The notes below the pieces were generated by a model. That model made no database searches. It was not told the DNA's origin and saw nothing but the letters and a program-made list of their open reading frames with translations. Positions 1 through 7,506 of a stretch of 44,867 nt of DNA are shown in pieces; position 1 is the stretch's first letter, and every line of letters begins with the position of its first letter. The stretch lies in contig QFBQ01000008.1 of NCBI GenBank assembly GCA_003265885.1, forward strand, positions 1 to 44,867, given 5' to 3'. Position numbers and translations under genes: made by a program. This DNA comes from Candidatus Marinamargulisbacteria bacterium SCGC AG-343-D04 (GTDB taxonomy: Bacteria > Margulisbacteria > Marinamargulisbacteria > GCA-2716485 > GCA-002719695).

Positions 1-777
1 TCCTTCATGTGCTAATTCAAATTTTCCAATGCGTTGGCTATCGGCTCCGGTAAATGCACCTTTTTCATGGCCAAAAAGTTCAGATTCTATGAGATCTCTT
101 GGAATAGCGCCACAGTTAAGGGTGATATAGGGTTTTGATGAACGCTTGGAGTTTGTATGAATAATGGAGGCAATAAAATCTTTACCTGTTCCACTTTCAC
201 CTTCTAAAAGAACGGTTAAATCATTCTCCAAGACCAGGCCAATCGCTTTATAGAGTTGCTTCATAGAAGGGCTAGATCCAACAATATCTCCAGAAATAGG
301 GGATGAATGATGTTGGAGATAGTTGATTTGTTCATTTTGTCTTGAAATTAATTTTTCATTCTCAATACTATACATTTCAAAGGTTAGAATACCTAATAAA
401 TCCAATATTTGTTCCAGATGATCGATTTCCTCATACGACAAAAGATTTAGAGAGTCTTTAATGCTGGTTTTGAGAGCATAGATTAAAAGGGCGGTATCTT
501 TTGTGGATAAACCACCTTGCATATGTTCTTTGATGAGGTGGTGCCATAGTTCTAACACGGGTTCAAAGGTTTTTTTTGAAATTTTAGGAAGAGGTGAACT
601 AGAATCCACGGTGCTTAAAAGATTTTTTAATAAGCGTTTTGAAACGGTAGGAATGTTAGTATTATGATGTAGGTTTGAAGAAGAAAAATGAGGATTTTCA
701 GAAAGTTCACTCAATAATTTATCTAATAATTTATTTTCTTTTTCCTGATATAATTTTAAAGAGTCTTTCTTAGTCAT
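1..777 (-). CDS. Sigma-54-dependent transcriptional activator, N-terminal 259 residues (partial)
   Basis: The reading frame is open from an ATG at 777 to the left edge, so only the N-terminal part is present. Residues around 185-259 are the start of an AAA+ sigma-54 interaction domain, with Walker A GESGTGKD and the RNA-polymerase-contacting loop GAFTGA. This family hydrolyses ATP to open promoters held by sigma-54 RNA polymerase. The N-terminal ~150 residues are not a CheY-like receiver. The stretch around residues 65-110 (TFEPVLELWHHLIKEHMQGG and the following KDTALLIYALK) is reminiscent of the RsbRD-type helical sensor domain, which is an inference. A helical linker separates it from the ATPase. 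It lies 44 bp downstream of the HAD gene, at the end of the minus-strand block. No sigma-54 (-24/-12) promoter was recognised in the window, so its target is unknown. The ATPase assignment is firm; the sensor assignment is tentative. Confidence 0.85.
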   Translation of the reverse strand, partial: MTKKDSLKLYQEKENKLLDKLLSELSENPHFSSSNLHHNTNIPTVSKRLLKNLLSTVDSSSPLPKISKKTFEPVLELWHHLIKEHMQGGLSTKDTALLIYALKTSIKDSLNLLSYEEIDHLEQILDLLGILTFEMYSIENEKLISRQNEQINYLQHHSSPISGDIVGSSPSMKQLYKAIGLVLENDLTVLLEGESGTGKDFIASIIHTNSKRSSKPYITLNCGAIPRDLIESELFGHEKGAFTGADSQRIGKFELAHEG

Positions 778-787
778 CTGTTCAGAT

Positions 788-800
788 ACTATACACTATC
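788..800 (-). promoter_or_regulatory. Possible promoter -10 element, 13-mer shared with the aroG upstream region
   Basis: On the minus strand this reads GATAGTGTATAGT, containing a TG-preceded TATAGT that could be a -10 box for the sigma-54 activator gene starting at 777. The identical 13-mer, in the same orientation, occurs at 38080-38092 upstream of aroG. No good -35 hexamer at standard spacing is visible, and the leader would be only a few bases, so the assignment is weak. Confidence 0.25.
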
Positions 801-821
801 TTATGGGGCTTTTAAACAATT

Positions 822-1682
822 TTAAAGAAGAGAACTTATCATCGACTCTAATGACAGACTGTTGATGATGAACTGTGATTTTCCAAATTTCTGAAATACT
901 TCGTGAGAGTGAAGATGTTGAAAAATACCCGTTTGATGGACAAAGCAGCCTTGGACCTGTAAATGATCTTGAAGAGCCACAACATTGGCCATATTGTCAT
1001 CAAAAAAGTAGATATGTTCAAAATCTGTAATATGTTTCGCGCGAAGTTTCTCTGCAATATAATCTGAAAAATTGGAATAGGGTTTTCCGAACCACGTAAT
1101 AGGCCTATTAATATGGGTTTCGATCTGTTTTGCATAATAGCCGATAACGGGACTTAGGCCATCTGAGGATGCGATATACAGATCTGGGTTACAACAAACG
1201 ATAGGAATAGAAGGGTTTTTTAAGGCGTAATCAATAATATCTTGAATAAGAGATAAAGAGTGGAAGTCAGTAAAAGCCATTAATACAATGATATCGGCGT
1301 CTGACAAAGTAGAGGTCGTTGTTTTCATAGTGGATTCGTTAAGGTAACCCAGAGAAAACGGAGTTCCGACATGAAAAACAGTTTTATCGGTAATAAGATC
1401 GTGTAATTGGGGACAAAACGTAAGGCCATGTCCAGATGAGATAATGAAGTCTTCGGGAAGATCTATAGAAAGATTTTGTTTTAGAGATGAAGAAATATAG
1501 GGCGTATGCATATACGAGTTATTTGTAGTTAAAAACACAGGCGCATGCTGTTGTAAAAAAGACAGGGTTTCAGAGATATTGTCAACATAGCCATGATTAG
1601 TATTGATCACACCAGCCGCATCAATGAGCAATGCCGTAGGAGAAACTCGTTCAATAAAAGAGTGAAGTGTCTCTGAGCTCAT
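822..1682 (-). CDS. HAD-superfamily hydrolase-like protein, class IIA type
   Basis: 286 residues with the layout of a HAD-superfamily class IIA phosphatase-like protein. Visible motifs: motif I LLIDAAGVI near residue 19, motif II LTTNNS near residue 52, motif III Lys in WFGKP, and motif IV FFDDN near residue 228. The second Asp of the usual DxD motif I is replaced by Ala (DAAGV), so the general acid/base of a standard HAD phosphatase is missing. Some class IIA relatives also vary here, so activity is uncertain. The start codon overlaps the acylphosphatase stop (ATGA), implying translational coupling. The substrate is unknown. Confidence 0.7.
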   Translation of the reverse strand: MSSETLHSFIERVSPTALLIDAAGVINTNHGYVDNISETLSFLQQHAPVFLTTNNSYMHTPYISSSLKQNLSIDLPEDFIISSGHGLTFCPQLHDLITDKTVFHVGTPFSLGYLNESTMKTTTSTLSDADIIVLMAFTDFHSLSLIQDIIDYALKNPSIPIVCCNPDLYIASSDGLSPVIGYYAKQIETHINRPITWFGKPYSNFSDYIAEKLRAKHITDFEHIYFFDDNMANVVALQDHLQVQGCFVHQTGIFQHLHSHEVFQKFGKSQFIINSLSLESMISSLL

Positions 1683-1957
1683 TGGATGATAAAGGTTTGA
1701 AACTGTTCAGACGACGCTATTTTTGAGTGATTAATAGTAGACACCTCAGAAGCAGGTGGGCCTATAGAAAACCAGTCTAACATTCTGGCACAATGTTCTG
1801 GAGAACCTTGAATGACGGCTTGTACACTACCATCTGCCATATTACGTACCCAACCTGTAAGTCCATATTCAGAAGCTTTATCTAACGCAGATTGTCTAAA
1901 AAACACCCCTTGAACATGGCCCCAAACACGAACGTTAAACGTAACTAGTTCTGACAC
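1679..1957 (-). CDS. acyP: Acylphosphatase
   Basis: 92 residues, the normal family length. Both acylphosphatase signatures are present: GHVQGVFFRQSA near residue 13, with the catalytic Arg, and GWVRNMADGSVQAVIQG near residue 35, with the catalytic Asn. The enzyme hydrolyses carboxyl-phosphate bonds such as those of acetyl or carbamoyl phosphate in the cytosol. The start overlaps the end of the pterin dehydratase gene by 13 bp, and the stop overlaps the HAD start, so it sits in a tightly coupled operon. No feature indicates a specialised function. Confidence 0.93.
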   Translation of the reverse strand: MSELVTFNVRVWGHVQGVFFRQSALDKASEYGLTGWVRNMADGSVQAVIQGSPEHCARMLDWFSIGPPASEVSTINHSKIASSEQFQTFIIQ

Positions 1958-2286
1958 TCTTGAAACGGGGCTTCAAGTTTGGATGCTAGAATAAAATCAC
2001 TTTCAGACAGACCATTAATTTTATGGGTAAAAAGAGTAACAACCACTTTTCCCCAAGATAAAAATATATCAGGATGATGTCCTTCATTTTCTGCAATTTC
2101 ACCTATTCGATTTGTGAACTCTAGCGCTATTTCAAAATTTTTAAATAAAAATGTTTTTTCTAGATATTTTTCATCAACAACATTCCAACCGTGTTCAAGC
2201 TGACTCAGAAGAGGGGAGTAATGTTCTTTTTGAAGAGGATCTATGCCTTCCTTGCATGGGATACATGTTTTTTCTTTTAATGTCAT
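1945..2286 (-). CDS. phhB: Pterin-4a-carbinolamine dehydratase
   Basis: 113 residues with the PCD/DCoH fold signature: FEIALEFTNRIGEIAENEGHHPDIFLSWGKVVVTLFTHKINGL around residues 50-93, including the catalytic His pair of EGHHP. The family dehydrates 4a-hydroxytetrahydropterin to regenerate pterin cofactor for aromatic amino acid hydroxylases. No hydroxylase gene is in the window, so the role here is unclear; some bacterial members act in molybdopterin or folate-related metabolism. A good ribosome-binding site (AAGGAG, 8 bases before the ATG) supports the start. Residues 1-20 include two Cys (CIPC), which are not part of the core fold. Confidence 0.92.
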   Translation of the reverse strand: MTLKEKTCIPCKEGIDPLQKEHYSPLLSQLEHGWNVVDEKYLEKTFLFKNFEIALEFTNRIGEIAENEGHHPDIFLSWGKVVVTLFTHKINGLSESDFILASKLEAPFQECQN

Positions 2287-2323
2287 TCTATTTCTCCTTA
2301 ATGTGAGTATCTATATCTATACG

Positions 2324-3136
2324 TTACAGTATTGCGCTTACAATCTCAACAAAGAAATGAGGATAGTGATCTTTAAGTTTATCTATAAGGGGCTTGGCAT
2401 GGAGAGTATCAGTAAGACAAATAAAAAAAGTTGAACCAGACCCTGTTAAATAGACAGGGGATCTCAAAAGAGTGCTAAGAGAGTCATGGATATCTTTCAT
2501 TTCTGGGTAACGCGTCATCACAGGTAAAAATAAATCATTATACCCAATATCTGAAGAGGGAGAGGGAAGAGTTTGTGAAGGCTTATAGAGTGTATCAAAG
2601 GTGTCATAGACTTCTTTTGTAGAGCAATGTATATGAGGATGGATAATAATGTAATGAGAAGGAGGAGAAACAGTAGTGGATGAAAGAACCTGTCCTACTC
2701 CAGAAATTAATTGAGACCCGCCACGTATAAAGAAGGCAATATCAGAACCAAACTGGGTAGAAGCATTAATAAAATCTGTTTCAGTCCAATTCCATCCTTC
2801 AATTTTTATTAATGCTTTCAAAAAAGAGGCAGCATTTGTACTAGCGCCCCCCATACCACTGCCAAGAGGAATTCTTTTAGTGGTAGTAAGGGTATAGTCA
2901 TGAGTGAGCTTATCTTTAAAGTGTAAGAAGATTTTAGAATAAATATTAGTGTTATCTGTAGGCATACAGATGCCCTCAGAGATCAATGTTAAAGAAGGCG
3001 AGTTGGATTTCGTATAACAAATATCAACGGTATCATGCAACGAAATTTCTTGAAATATAGAATGAATAGGATGAAGTCCAGATTCTAACTTAGGAAAAAC
3101 ATTTAGAGTGAGATTTAATTTTGCATGTGAGTCCAA
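2324..3136 (-). CDS. ispE: 4-diphosphocytidyl-2-C-methyl-D-erythritol kinase
   Basis: GHMP-family kinase of the non-mevalonate isoprenoid (MEP) pathway; it phosphorylates CDP-methylerythritol. Visible: the N-terminal SHAKLNLTLNVF with the conserved Lys-Asn, the ATP-binding motif PLGSGMGGASTNAASFLKAL, and the C-terminal LTGSGSTFF loop. I place the start at a TTG (3136), giving 270 residues. It puts Met three residues before the AKLN core, as in homologues, and a GGGGGAG ribosome-binding stretch lies just upstream. An in-frame ATG at 3184 would add 16 residues (low complexity, from two long G tracts) and has no clear ribosome-binding site. The gene lies downstream of the parvulin-type lipoprotein gene and upstream of phhB in the minus-strand block. 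Confidence 0.9.
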   Translation of the reverse strand: MDSHAKLNLTLNVFPKLESGLHPIHSIFQEISLHDTVDICYTKSNSPSLTLISEGICMPTDNTNIYSKIFLHFKDKLTHDYTLTTTKRIPLGSGMGGASTNAASFLKALIKIEGWNWTETDFINASTQFGSDIAFFIRGGSQLISGVGQVLSSTTVSPPSHYIIIHPHIHCSTKEVYDTFDTLYKPSQTLPSPSSDIGYNDLFLPVMTRYPEMKDIHDSLSTLLRSPVYLTGSGSTFFICLTDTLHAKPLIDKLKDHYPHFFVEIVSAIL

Positions 3137-3145
3137 GCATAAGCT

Positions 3146-3164
3146 CCCCCCCAGGGCCCCCCCC
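3146..3164 (-). repeat. Paired poly-G tracts (G8 and G7) at the ispE 5' end
   Basis: On the minus strand a run of 8 G (3164-3157), then CCCT, then a run of 7 G (3152-3146) lies just before the likely TTG start of ispE. Such tracts are striking in an AT-rich genome and are prone to slippage. If translation began at the ATG at 3184, a change in tract length would shift the frame; from the TTG at 3136 it would only change the ribosome-binding region. Confidence 0.7.
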
Positions 3165-3197
3165 TTTTTTGAACTTGCTCTCATAGAGACATTAGCA

Positions 3198-4109
3198 TTA
3201 CTTTGTAGATTCTTTACTCTCTGAAGAAACAGCCTCTTTGTCAGAGGGTGCAGCTTCTAAAAGTGCTTCATTGTTGGTAATGGTATACAAATCTTTGACG
3301 CTAGTTAAAAGAGCTGTCATTTCTTGAGAACGTTTTTGTAGATAGAGTTGATTCTTAATAGAGTCTTTAACATCTTCTAAACTTTTTGCAGAGACAACTT
3401 GTGTATCATTTAAATTGAAAATATGAAAGCCAGCTTCAGACTTAACAGGTCTAGAAAATTGACCAGTTTTCTTAATTGCAAAAATAGCCGTACCCATCTC
3501 AGGTGCTAAGTTCTCTTTTCTAAAATATCCAGGAATAAGCCCTCCATTTTTAGATGTGTTGACATCGATAGACTTAGTTTTTGCTAAACTAGAGAAGTTA
3601 GCTCCTTTTTTCAATTGAGCAAATACATTATCTGCAGTTTTTTGATCTTTTAACAGAATATGTGAGATTGAACGACGCTCATATTTTGAAAAAAGAGTAC
3701 CTTTATTTGCATCATAAGCAGCAGATACTTCTTGATCTTGGATGCTTATTTTATTATCAATCTGATCTCTGACAAACAAGTCTACTAACGCTTGTTTTTT
3801 CTGAAATTCATATTGGTCAGAAAGTCTATCAAGAAAATCTAGATAATCTTGCTCTTTTTGTAAATTGCCTTTCAGCGCTTCTTGGTAAATAATCTCGGTT
3901 TGGATCAATTGATTTAACATATATTGAGGCTGATTTTCTTTAGGAATTTGTTTTCTAAGATCAGACGTTAGGTTAACAAGACCAGTTTGCAAGTCTTGTT
4001 TGCTAATAACAGTTTTATTGACTTTAACAATCCAATCTGGATTCTCTTTATTACAAGCAAAAAGAAGAGTTAAAACCCCTATTAATAATATTGTCTTTTT
4101 TAGTTTCAT
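3198..4109 (-). CDS. Peptidyl-prolyl cis-trans isomerase lipoprotein, parvulin (PpiC/PrsA/SurA) type
   Basis: 303 residues from the ATG at 4109, chosen because an AGGAGG ribosome-binding site lies 8 bases upstream; an ATG two codons earlier is too close to it. The N-terminus has a lysine-rich start, a hydrophobic stretch and lipobox LLFAC, predicting a lipid-anchored envelope protein. Residues ~30-140 form a helical SurA-N-like region. Residues ~145-245 are a PpiC rotamase domain (ISHILLK, NGGLIPGYF, GFHIFNL). The role is probably folding of exported and outer-membrane proteins, by analogy with PrsA/SurA. The C-terminal tail is Ser/Glu/Lys-rich. It sits between pnp and ispE. Confidence 0.88.
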   Translation of the reverse strand: MKLKKTILLIGVLTLLFACNKENPDWIVKVNKTVISKQDLQTGLVNLTSDLRKQIPKENQPQYMLNQLIQTEIIYQEALKGNLQKEQDYLDFLDRLSDQYEFQKKQALVDLFVRDQIDNKISIQDQEVSAAYDANKGTLFSKYERRSISHILLKDQKTADNVFAQLKKGANFSSLAKTKSIDVNTSKNGGLIPGYFRKENLAPEMGTAIFAIKKTGQFSRPVKSEAGFHIFNLNDTQVVSAKSLEDVKDSIKNQLYLQKRSQEMTALLTSVKDLYTITNNEALLEAAPSDKEAVSSESKESTK

Positions 4110-4159
4110 AAACATTCCTCCTATATTTATTCTATCATATGTATAAATATGATAATTTA

Positions 4160-6253
4160 TTATTTTTTATTTATTAAATCAAGATTAATTCTATTTTGAG
4201 AATCTACCTTTTCTATTTTAACAGGAACAGAGTCTCCTACTTTAAAGTACTCTTCAACGTTTTCTACACGGTTAGAAGAAATACGAGAAATATGGAGTAA
4301 CCCTTCTTTACCAGGGACCAATTCTATGAATGCTCCAAATGACACGATTTTGGTGACTTTTCCATCAAAGGTATCGCCAACTTCTGGATCTTTTACTAGT
4401 CCATTAATAAAGCTGAGAGCTTTATCAAGTTGTAATTGGCTTTTTGATGAAATCGTAATTTCTCCATCATTTCCATCTGCAATAGTCACAGTAGCTCCAG
4501 ACTCTTCTTCTATCTTACGAATCATTTTTCCGCCAGGTCCAATAATCATTCCCACTTTTTCAGGGTTAATATTAAAGGTATGTATTTTAGGCGCATGTTC
4601 AGAAAGTGTAGAGTTTGGTACTGAAATAACCTTGTTCATTTCTTGAAGAATAAAAAGTCGTCCTTCTTTTGCTTGATGTAATGATTTTTGAAGAATCTCT
4701 TGAGATAAACCTGCTACTTTAATATCTAATTGAAGAGCCGTAATTCCCTCTGTAGTTCCTGCAACTTTAAAATCCATATCTCCATAGTGATCTTCTAAAC
4801 CTTGAATATCCGATAATATAATATAATCATCTCCTTTAATAAGTAGACCCATCGCAATACCAGACACCGAACCTGTAATGGGGGCTCCAGCATCCATCAA
4901 TGCTAATGAACCTGAACAGACAGATGCCATAGAAGACGATCCATTTGATTCTAAAATCTCAGAAACCAAGCGTATGGTATAAGGAAACTTTTCATAAGAG
5001 GGAAGAACCGGGCGAAGTGCACGTTCAGCCAAAGCTCCATGACCGAGTTCTCGTCGACCTGTACGGATCATCCCCACTTCACCTACAGAAAATGGAGGGA
5101 AATTATAGTGAAAAAAGTATTTGCTTCTTGCAGAATCTGCTAACCCATCAATAATTTGTTCATCGATAGATGTTCCTAGTGTAAGTACTCCTAAACTCTG
5201 AGTCTCTCCACGAGTAAACAATGAAGATCCATGAGTAAGCGGTAGTACATTTGTTTCTATTGCCAGGGATCTCACTTCATCTGTTTTTCGGCCATCTACA
5301 CGTATTTTTTTAGAAATAATCGTGTCTCTAATTTTTTCTTTTTTAAGTTCATTATAAACTGACTGGATAAGGCTAGCGTTTTGGTCATCATCTGAAATAA
5401 ACGTGTCTTTCATAGACTGTTCTAATTCATCTAGAAAGGCCTCAACTTCTTCTTTGGATTTTCCAGATGTTAAAAAGGCTTCGATTTTGTCACCTAAAAA
5501 CTGATTAAGTTTTTCTTTGAATTCTCCATACTCTGCAGGGGGCTCAGGAAGAGTGATCTTTTCTTTAGATGTTTTACTAGCAAGATCTTCTTGAAGTGAA
5601 ATGGTCTCTTTGATAGCTTTGTGCCCCTCTAAAATGGCCTCTATGATAGCGTCTTCAGACACTTCTTTTGCCCCGGCCTCTACCATTAAGACAGCCTCTT
5701 TATTTCCTGCAACAACTAAGTCTATATCAGAATCTTTAAGTTCTTCAGGAGAAGGGTTAATAATATATTTACCATCAATTCGACCCACTAAAACAGCCCC
5801 AACAGGACCATTGAATGGAATGTCCGAAACACTAAGAGCTGCAGATGCAGCTACAATACTAAACGCATCTAAGGAAACAGTTGGGTCATATGAGAGCACA
5901 GTGATAACGATCTGAATGTCATGATGAAAACCCTTAGGAAAACTTGGGCGTAAAGGTCGATCAATTAAACGTGCAATTAATGTAGAATTGGTACTTGGAC
6001 GAGCTTCTCTTTTGAAAAAACCACCAGGGATTTTCCCCGCTGAGTACATTTTCTCAGAAAATTCAATAGTTAGTGGTAGAAAATCGATGCCTTCTTTAGC
6101 TTTTTTCGACATAGTTGCTGTCGCTAAAAGAACCGTGTCCTTTACACGTAAAAGTATGGACCCATTGGCTTGTTTTGCCATTTTTCCAGACGATAGAGAA
6201 ACCGTGTGATTTGAGATATTGCCTTCTGTACTGGCAGTGTTCATTTCTGTCAT
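4160..6253 (-). CDS. pnp: Polyribonucleotide nucleotidyltransferase (PNPase)
   Basis: 697 residues, close to the usual ~700. Two RNase PH-like domains occupy residues ~10-540; the second carries the active-site region with GSSSMASVCSGSLALMDAG and the DIQGLEDHYGDMDFKVAGT stretch. A KH domain (VGMIIGPGGKMIRKIEEESG) and a C-terminal S1 domain (GKVTKIVSFGAFIELVPGKE) follow. PNPase degrades RNA 3' to 5' phosphorolytically and can add tails. AAGGA eight bases before the ATG at 6253 supports this start. It follows rpsO by 63 bp, the conserved rpsO-pnp arrangement. In other bacteria pnp mRNA is autoregulated; no site for that was identified here. Confidence 0.97.
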   Translation of the reverse strand: MTEMNTASTEGNISNHTVSLSSGKMAKQANGSILLRVKDTVLLATATMSKKAKEGIDFLPLTIEFSEKMYSAGKIPGGFFKREARPSTNSTLIARLIDRPLRPSFPKGFHHDIQIVITVLSYDPTVSLDAFSIVAASAALSVSDIPFNGPVGAVLVGRIDGKYIINPSPEELKDSDIDLVVAGNKEAVLMVEAGAKEVSEDAIIEAILEGHKAIKETISLQEDLASKTSKEKITLPEPPAEYGEFKEKLNQFLGDKIEAFLTSGKSKEEVEAFLDELEQSMKDTFISDDDQNASLIQSVYNELKKEKIRDTIISKKIRVDGRKTDEVRSLAIETNVLPLTHGSSLFTRGETQSLGVLTLGTSIDEQIIDGLADSARSKYFFHYNFPPFSVGEVGMIRTGRRELGHGALAERALRPVLPSYEKFPYTIRLVSEILESNGSSSMASVCSGSLALMDAGAPITGSVSGIAMGLLIKGDDYIILSDIQGLEDHYGDMDFKVAGTTEGITALQLDIKVAGLSQEILQKSLHQAKEGRLFILQEMNKVISVPNSTLSEHAPKIHTFNINPEKVGMIIGPGGKMIRKIEEESGATVTIADGNDGEITISSKSQLQLDKALSFINGLVKDPEVGDTFDGKVTKIVSFGAFIELVPGKEGLLHISRISSNRVENVEEYFKVGDSVPVKIEKVDSQNRINLDLINKK

Positions 6254-6316
6254 TTTTTTTCCTTTTTTATTGTTTGATTTATTAATATAGTCAATGAAGT
6301 TATATTATAGTAAAAG

Positions 6317-6592
6317 CTATTTTACTTTTAATTTAAGTTTCTTAGAAAGATCAACATAACCGTCATAATCTTCTGTCTTCAAATATGAGATAAACCGTTT
6401 TCGCCTTCCTACTAATGCTAGTAAACCTGTGCGAGTATGATTATCTTTATGATGTTTTTTTAAATGAGATACTAGGTAATTGATTCGGTGCGTAAGCAAT
6501 GCTATTTGTAGCTGGATAGAACCTGTATCTGAATCACTTAACCTGTATTTTTTTATTAGTTCTTTTTTATTATCTGTTCCATAAGAAGCCAT
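6317..6592 (-). CDS. rpsO: 30S ribosomal protein S15
   Basis: 91 residues from the ATG at 6592, preceded by GGAG at good spacing; the open frame extends upstream but those residues do not belong to S15. The core DTGSIQLQIALLTHRINYL, HKDNHTRTGLLALVGRRKR and LKTEDYDGY match S15, which binds 16S rRNA helices 20-22 and nucleates the platform of the small subunit. It is first gene of the rpsO-pnp block and diverges from def (gap 114 bp), so promoters for both directions should lie in 6593-6706. Confidence 0.96.
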   Translation of the reverse strand: MASYGTDNKKELIKKYRLSDSDTGSIQLQIALLTHRINYLVSHLKKHHKDNHTRTGLLALVGRRKRFISYLKTEDYDGYVDLSKKLKLKVK

Positions 6593-6706
6593 GAATTTAC
6601 TCCAATTTTTTTTATCCTTTTTAATTAAACACAAATATAGCATAAAAGTACTTTTATTATCAATACAGATGAATTACAATTTACAAATAATATTAATGTG
6701 AAAATT

Positions 6707-7171
6707 ATGACCATATTAGATGTATTAACTGTTCCCAATCCTGTATTGTCACAAAAATGTGATCCAGTGACTGTTTTTGACAAAGAATTACAGCAACTTA
6801 TCGATGATATGTTTGAAACGATGAATGATAGTAAAGGGATTGGTTTAGCTGCTCCACAAGTAGGAGTATTAATGCAGTTATTTATATGCAAAACGGAGAC
6901 AGATCGCGTAGTTGCAATCAACCCAAAGCTAGAGTACTTAGGTGATGAATTAGAAAGCGAAGAAGGGTGTTTAAGTATACCTAATATTTTAGCCGTAGTT
7001 GATCGCCGTAGTCAGGTTAAATTAACGGCGAAAGATGTTAATGGCAAAGAGTTCTCTAGAGTATACGATGATTTAATGGCCATCGTTATTCAACATGAAT
7101 TTGACCATTTAGTTGGGAAATTGATCACAGATTGTCCATTAGAAATAAAGAATGTAGAAGGTGATATATGA
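6707..7171 (+). CDS. def: Peptide deformylase
   Basis: 154 residues from the ATG at 6707, chosen because MTILDVLTVPNP matches typical deformylase N-termini; a GTG three codons upstream (6698) is an alternative. All three metal/active-site motifs are present: GIGLAAPQVG near residue 47, EGCLS near residue 88, and QHEFDHL near residue 130, which supplies the metal-binding His residues and catalytic Glu. It removes the N-formyl group from nascent proteins. The stop overlaps the panD start (ATGA), so def-panD-lysA are translationally linked. Confidence 0.95.
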   Translation: MTILDVLTVPNPVLSQKCDPVTVFDKELQQLIDDMFETMNDSKGIGLAAPQVGVLMQLFICKTETDRVVAINPKLEYLGDELESEEGCLSIPNILAVVDRRSQVKLTAKDVNGKEFSRVYDDLMAIVIQHEFDHLVGKLITDCPLEIKNVEGDI

Positions 7172-7506
7172 ATATTATTACTCTAAAATCAAAAATATCT
7201 TATGCTAAAATTACAGATAGTAATTTGTTTTATGAGGGTAGCATTACCATTCCAATAGACATGTTGGAAAAGGCAAATATAGCTCACAATGAACAAGTAC
7301 ACGTTGTTAACGTAAACAATGGTGAAAGACTTGTAACATATGCAATCGAAGGTGAAAGAGGAAGTGATGAATACAAACTGAATGGACCTGCTGCACGAAA
7401 AGGTTTGATTGGAGATGAAGTGATTATTATTGCCTACGCTTCTATTGACCCTCAAACAGAGAGCCTTGATCCTATTGTCATAGATCTAAAACATCATGAT
7501 CACTAA
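7168..7506 (+). CDS. panD: Aspartate 1-decarboxylase (pyruvoyl-type)
   Basis: 112 residues. The self-cleavage site is visible at Gly24-Ser25 (YEGSITIP), the same positions as in the E. coli proenzyme; cleavage creates the pyruvoyl cofactor on Ser25. The conserved NGPAARKGLIGDEVIIIAYA follows. The enzyme makes beta-alanine from aspartate for pantothenate and CoA synthesis. It overlaps def by 4 bp and lysA by 11 bp. No panB, panC or panZ gene is in the window. Confidence 0.96.
   Translation: MNIITLKSKISYAKITDSNLFYEGSITIPIDMLEKANIAHNEQVHVVNVNNGERLVTYAIEGERGSDEYKLNGPAARKGLIGDEVIIIAYASIDPQTESLDPIVIDLKHHDH

Noticed and set aside
4326..6209. Several plus-strand open frames of 69-106 codons opposite pnp
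   Set aside because: They lie entirely within the strongly conserved pnp gene on the other strand and show no protein-like features.
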